Positions 60,101 through 64,000 of a stretch of DNA of 64,000 nt are shown here, one piece after another (position 1 is the stretch's first letter; every line of letters starts with the position of its first letter). Position numbers and translations under genes: made by a program. The DNA comes from Ciona savignyi (taxonomy: Eukaryota; Chordata; Ascidiacea; Phlebobranchia; Cionidae): NCBI GenBank assembly GCA_000149265.1, contig CH002904.1, positions 249,581 to 313,580 on the forward strand, in the 5' to 3' direction. Below the pieces are notes generated by a model. It saw only the letters and a list, made by a program, of their open reading frames with translations. It was not told where the DNA came from and did no database searches.

Positions 60101-63100
60101 TTAATTGCTTTATTATTGTTATGAGAAAGTCCGACAACAAATCCCGCTCATGAATTTCATCGAGAACAATATGGCTTATGGCAGCCAGCATTGGATCAGA
60201 CTGCATCCACTGTAATGGAAGGACATCTTATCTGATTATCTCGAGGATCACTACCAAGGAGTTCTTGTATTCAAATACTTGAGACACATCGAGGCAAAAT
60301 CCCTTTTATCACTAATCTCTTGTCAACACAGTCGGCATTATCGTAAATAATTTACTCTCCATCTTTGGCACCTGCAATTGTGTCTTCAAGCATCGGCTAA
60401 TGCACATTCACTCCATACAGGGAGCAAAATAAATTAACAAGGGTGGCTCATTTTTATGATGGACAGTTGATAATTAACTGATAAATTATTAATGCAGAGA
60501 CTTATTTAAAGCAAATATAATCAATTTCTAGTTCAAAATCAAAGTGTCTCATTATTTTAATACAATGTAAAGCCTAAATAAAAACCATCACATAATTAAA
60601 GTGCATATGGAATGAAAATAACTAGGATTTTTTCCATTAAAATCCTTATTATTAGACGGGTTTAATGCAATGTAACGATTTTTAATGACTGTTCGTTTCC
60701 CTTTTTGTCTTGCTTATATGCATACAGAGTCATGATTTATTATAAATTTCCACCACCAAAGGCATGGATTAAGCTAGCATGGAACCCTTGCTTGTGCCAT
60801 TATCAGACCATAAACAGAGAATAGCCTATGATTGATAATAAAATGCCTAATACATTACATGTAGAATTTATATTTTTGCAACATGTAAACAGAAGATATT
60901 TATAATTAAAGTACAAAATTAATCAATTTCGAGAAAATGAGTCTTATGGTATGATAACCTTTAAAACTTTATTACTAAGGCGGATATAAAAGTAATCAAA
61001 AGGCTGGTTGTAACTTTTCAGCGACAGCTTTATTCTACAGTCCCTTTCATCTTGTTTTTACAAGGGGCCAGTTTGCCAATATAGCGTTAATTAAGTTATT
61101 TATGAAAATAAACCAGGCATCGTTTTGTGTAAAAATGTTAAGGTAGAAGAAAGGTTGCAAATGGCTTTACCAATCGGATTTTGTGATTATGCAGCATTAA
61201 ACTTATAACAATATGACGGATGCAATGTAAGAATGTAGCTTTAAAAGTCTGGTTATCGTGAAATTTTACAACTAACATGAAAGTTTAAAGAAATATTTGC
61301 CTGAGAGAAAATAGTATTAATTTATGCCGCTTGCGGAATTCCTAAAATTTAAGTCCCAGTCATCAAAAGAATCTTTACAATTACCTGTATCAGAATACCA
61401 GTTGTGCAATAGAGTATAGAAGCACAAGGCCTGGGTAACCGAGCTTCAAGTCTGATTTGGTAACCACAACTCACTCTCACATGCCTCTCCTCTCTCCTTG
61501 GCCACTCTCTGTGCCACCTATGTTTACAAGATAAAAGTTTTGATGTGATTAATTAGCACTTTCGTCAGCTTCCCCTATTTCTTAGATAATAAATTTTCAA
61601 TTAAGCATTTGAGCGTAATGCACAGTGTATGGTTACCCAGTAAACATGGCCAAAAGTTTGACCTTTTTAAAAAAGAAAATCAATTTGTATGGAAAAGTTT
61701 AAAGCAAAACAAAAAGCATTTTTCGCTTCATGTCTTGACTCAACTTCTCTAGCTAAATTAAATTGCTCTATTACTTTGATTGACATTTTTACTACAAATC
61801 ACCATACACAAAACCAGCATCATTGCATCTTACTATATATTAAATTTTTATATGCATGGTGAAAGTTCTAACGCTTTTAATATTTAATCTTTGGTAATGG
61901 ACATAAAACCTTTTACACGTGGGTTAATCTATTTTTCATGAGCATCAACACTCACATATATATCCAAACCGAGATCTGGTCTTTATCAGCATAGGACAAT
62001 AGAAAATGCCCCAAAAAGGTCACACTGTCACCGTGAACAATCGGTTTATTTTATGTGTATACAAAAATGCAACAAAATGAATACCGAAATTGCTGATATT
62101 CTTCGCGGTTGGGTGCACACTATTTTGCAAGCAGTACCTTGGCTGCGCGAAATTGCATCATCTAGAATAAATTGCGGCAACTGTAATGTTAAAGCAACTG
62201 TGAAATTACAAACTTATTTCTTTAAAATTCTTGATCCTCTGTACACAATATTTTGAAAACATAGTACAATCTTTATTGTTTTATTTATATTTTTTAGCAA
62301 GTATAATTTAAGTTTACTAATGAACCTTAAAAAACTCACACAAATTAATTTTTATAATGTAAAGTGTTGAGATTAGGGTGGAAAGCATAAACTAAACATC
62401 TCCATATGCTGTGATTTACAATGACAAAACACATGAACCTAGCTGAGGCAGCATCACATCCTTTTAATTATAAATAGATTGAAAGCATTAGGTTGTAGAG
62501 CTATTAATAAAGCGCGAGCCTATTGTAACCTGAGTTGTCTTGCCACAGCCTGTCTCTCCGCTCACCACAACAACCTGGTTCGTATTTATCAAGGCCATCA
62601 ACCTCTGGAAACGAGACACAAGTGAATGTCAATTGCTTTCCCAGAATAAAAATGTAAGTGTAGGAAACGGAGTTGTTTGTTTACAACAGTCCTACGCACC
62701 TCTCTCATTTTAAAAGCCGGTAATTGCTCTCGGAATTCCATCATTTTTATGTGTGGCTTTGATTTTTCCTTGCGTGAGTGTTGCAGAAGTTCTTCATTGG
62801 TAATCTTAACAGTGGCGGCATCTGTAAACCAGCCGTACCCTGGACCGCATGTATTATTTACACCGGATATTTTGACGGCTTTTACATAGTTTTATTTGTC
62901 ACTCACTTTTATTGTCTTGTGTCAGTACCTCGAATGCCGGTAGAGCAGTCAATTCATCGACCTGTTTGGTCATTAACAGATGAATCAGCATTTTGTATTT
63001 CATTGGACCGAATCGTCAATGTTTGGTTTACAGTTAAATAAACAAGTCACCACGCTTCAAACATGACAATTATTTAAGTTGCTTTAGTATGTGGGTAAAC

Positions 63101-63903
63101 CGATATTTAGTACTAAGCCACTTGCCTGCTCTGTGTTGAAGATACCATTAGATTCTTCGTTGTCTTGGCTGAAATTAAAGTTTCACAATCGCATATTTTA
63201 GATGGGTAATAATGAAGACTTTAAAGAGAGGTTAACTATTAACCAAGGGCGACCTTTCCAGTTGGGTTGCCTCACTGAGTGCTTGGTGTGCAGCATTCAT
63301 TTGTGTCTGGTCCATGTGCACTGTTCCACACTAAAAAATGTCAAGTTGCAGGTATAAAAAGATGCAATCTCTCATTTTCAATTAAAAACTGCAAAGGGTT
63401 AAAAAAATGTGGTAATAAATAATTAATTGGCATTATAGGCATAAAGAATGGATTTTACATGTCTTCACTGCAATTGAGCAAAGGATTATATGCAAATATG
63501 CCTTGTTAAGTATACCATACAATATCAAATTTGTATTAGCAATAGCCATAAAAACAAAGACCAAATTTGGTTTGTCATTTCCTGCACTCACATGGTCCTT
63601 CTCCATACGCCGCTGTTTGTGTTTACTTCTGCTGGCGTACCACATTCCTATGTCACGTCCTTTTAGCCATGGTGGTGGTCTTTCGCCACCACGACTTCCC
63701 CTCCCTGAATTTCCACGAGAACCTAGTACAATTTTGAAAATAATGAGAATTTTGAATAAAGAACATTTCTTTTCAGAAATAACAGTTTGATATAAAATTT
63801 TCGTTTTTAAAAGTTTATTAATGATTTTTACATATATTGTTACCTGAACTACTTGCACCATGAAAATCATTTTCAGAGCTTTCTCTGTTATATTTGCCCT
63901 GGC
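48139..63903 (-). CDS. DHX36: ATP-dependent DEAH-box helicase DHX36, 5' end beyond window
   Basis: About 22 exons on the minus strand: 63903-63844, 63722-63592, 63330-63254, 63168-63126 (3' limit uncertain), 62821-62700, 62604-62530, 62180-62085, 61517-61385, 60209-60091, 59854-59708, 59450-59283, 58420-58205, 57837-57717, 57004-56861, 52527-52410, 51595-51421, 51054-50957, 50744-50580, 50131-50030, 49590-49390, 48905-48750, 48261-48139. DHX36 (RHAU) unwinds DNA and RNA G-quadruplexes. Features in order: Gly/Arg-rich N-terminus; the RHAU-specific motif ([11 protein letters not shown]); Walker [50 protein letters not shown]; winged-helix/ratchet and OB-fold parts ending at IIDLIS. Two joins do not fit: exon 61517-61385 needs a one-base shift between GEACES and CGYQIRL, and 58205 to 57837 is off by one. 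A 2.35 kb transposon fills the intron 52528-56860. Confidence 0.94.
48600..48735 (-). mobile_element. degenerate SINE in last DHX36 intron
   Basis: The order cagtcaacacattacctcgtgccc, then tgacctgtagctattcttatatgttgt, then acatggtggataaa follows the minus-oriented SINE with heavy divergence. Confidence 0.5.
51275..51375 (-). mobile_element. diverged tRNA-headed SINE, head part
   Basis: On the minus strand, ggccagtgtggttgcaaagc is A-box-like and ttccagattcgatccctac is B-box-like. Then ttgttgtgtccttgtgaaac resembles the beginning of the main SINE core. It lies in a DHX36 intron. Confidence 0.5.
53339..53909 (+). repeat. left terminal inverted repeat
   Basis: 571 bp from AGGGGAACTGAAGTC to ctatttctttcatg. 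It is the reverse complement of 55103-55686 apart from scattered substitutions and indels. Differences concentrate at about 53640-53720 and 53815-53870. Confidence 0.92.
54199..54626 (+). pseudogene. decayed THAP-domain reading frame
   Basis: The frame from 54234 encodes an almost complete THAP zinc-finger domain: YCFAPGCTN (first Cys pair), [16 protein letters not shown], then [14 protein letters not shown] and KNTVPTIF, the usual THAP order. THAP domains are sequence-specific DNA binders, and in transposases they recognise the element ends. Three signs of decay: no in-frame ATG (a stop at 54210, GTG at 54234, and the nearby ATG at 54199 is one base out of frame); the His of the C-x2-H half is Asp (CDKDY); and the protein stops about 60 residues after the domain. 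It overlaps the P2X7-type frame tail to tail at 54563-54626. Confidence 0.85.
54563..54922 (-). pseudogene. P2X7-type intracellular cysteine-rich domain frame
   Basis: An ATG at 54922 opens a minus-strand frame broken after 24 codons by one TAG (54850-54848). It then stays open for 94 codons to TGA at 54563. The TAG is also the end of a plausible acceptor (aaatttag), so the open part could be a terminal exon. The protein has [20 protein letters not shown] and [20 protein letters not shown]. That Cys pattern and order match the intracellular C-terminal domain of P2X7 receptors and of invertebrate proteins carrying it. Compared with vertebrate P2X7 it stops before the final HCAYRCY-type part. 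No channel region is present. Its job in a transposon is unknown. Confidence 0.75.
55103..55686 (-). repeat. right terminal inverted repeat
   Basis: 584 bp partner of the left repeat. It begins catgaaagaaataggctgttc and ends gttccccct next to TTAA. It is slightly longer than the left arm because of short insertions, for example near cagttaactgcctcctg. Confidence 0.92.
55691..56860. other. DHX36 intron remainder
   Basis: AT-rich intron sequence between the transposon and the exon at 56861. It holds ttctcttcgcaaagatgaaa at about 56348, shared with the mosaic protease intron. No exon is supported. Confidence 0.5.
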
Positions 63904-64000
63904 CTGTAAAATAAATTTTTTTCATTGATGGATAATAATAAAAACAAATATACAAATACAAAACTCTGACACCTAACAGGATCAGTCAAAGTAAACCTAT

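Noticed and set aside
63126..63168. GC-AG intron after the fourth DHX36 exon (CAG|gcaagt)
   Set aside because: The site looks good but leaves phase 0, while the next exon at 62821 needs phase 1. A weaker GT further on (about 63100) fits the phase, or an exon is missing. Left undecided.

Overview
The window is eukaryotic nuclear DNA. It is AT-rich, with many small exons bounded by GT/AG introns, animal gene families, and abundant tRNA-headed SINEs whose tails are (TATCC)n. Compact genes, the deuterostome gene set and the look of the SINE point to a tunicate close to Ciona. That assignment is inference from sequence style, not a database match.

Layout, left to right. 1-2893 is gene-free with SINEs. 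2894-5614 (-) is AAGAB, the alpha/gamma-adaptin binding protein p34, in seven exons. 6001-7149 (-) is an intronless EIPR1/TSSC1, a WD40 partner of EARP/GARP, so two membrane-trafficking genes sit side by side. 8409-11122 (+) is a six-exon SAXO5/TEX45-like axonemal microtubule protein. 12931-18099 (+) is a seven-exon crotonase (enoyl-CoA hydratase family). 20621-24716 (+) is a ten-exon adenosine deaminase. 26597-37664 (+) is a fifteen-exon secreted mosaic serine protease: signal peptide, cysteine-containing N-terminal module, three sushi domains, a trefoil domain and a peptidase S1 domain. 38333-40131 (-) is a DGAT2/MOGAT acyltransferase whose first exon I could not place. 42985-44253 (+) is a two-exon membrane-anchored protein I cannot name with certainty (NTF2/SnoaL-like). 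44437-47872 (+) is a six-exon alpha-L-fucosidase 149 bp behind an intergenic splice acceptor, a layout that suggests spliced-leader trans-splicing. 48139 to the right edge (-) is DHX36 (RHAU), a DEAH-box G-quadruplex helicase in about 22 exons. Its 5' end lies outside the window.

Exon phases close exactly in AAGAB, the SAXO5-like gene, the crotonase, adenosine deaminase, the protease, the NTF2-like gene and fucosidase, and across the exons seen of the acyltransferase. They do not close in DHX36, where two one-base breaks appear.

The most unusual object is a 2.35 kb DNA transposon at 53339-55686 inside a DHX36 intron. It has TTAA target duplications, inverted repeats of about 570-580 bp, a decayed THAP reading frame, and on the other strand a reading frame for a P2X7-type intracellular cysteine-rich domain. 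Its inverted repeats would let the DHX36 pre-mRNA form a very long hairpin.
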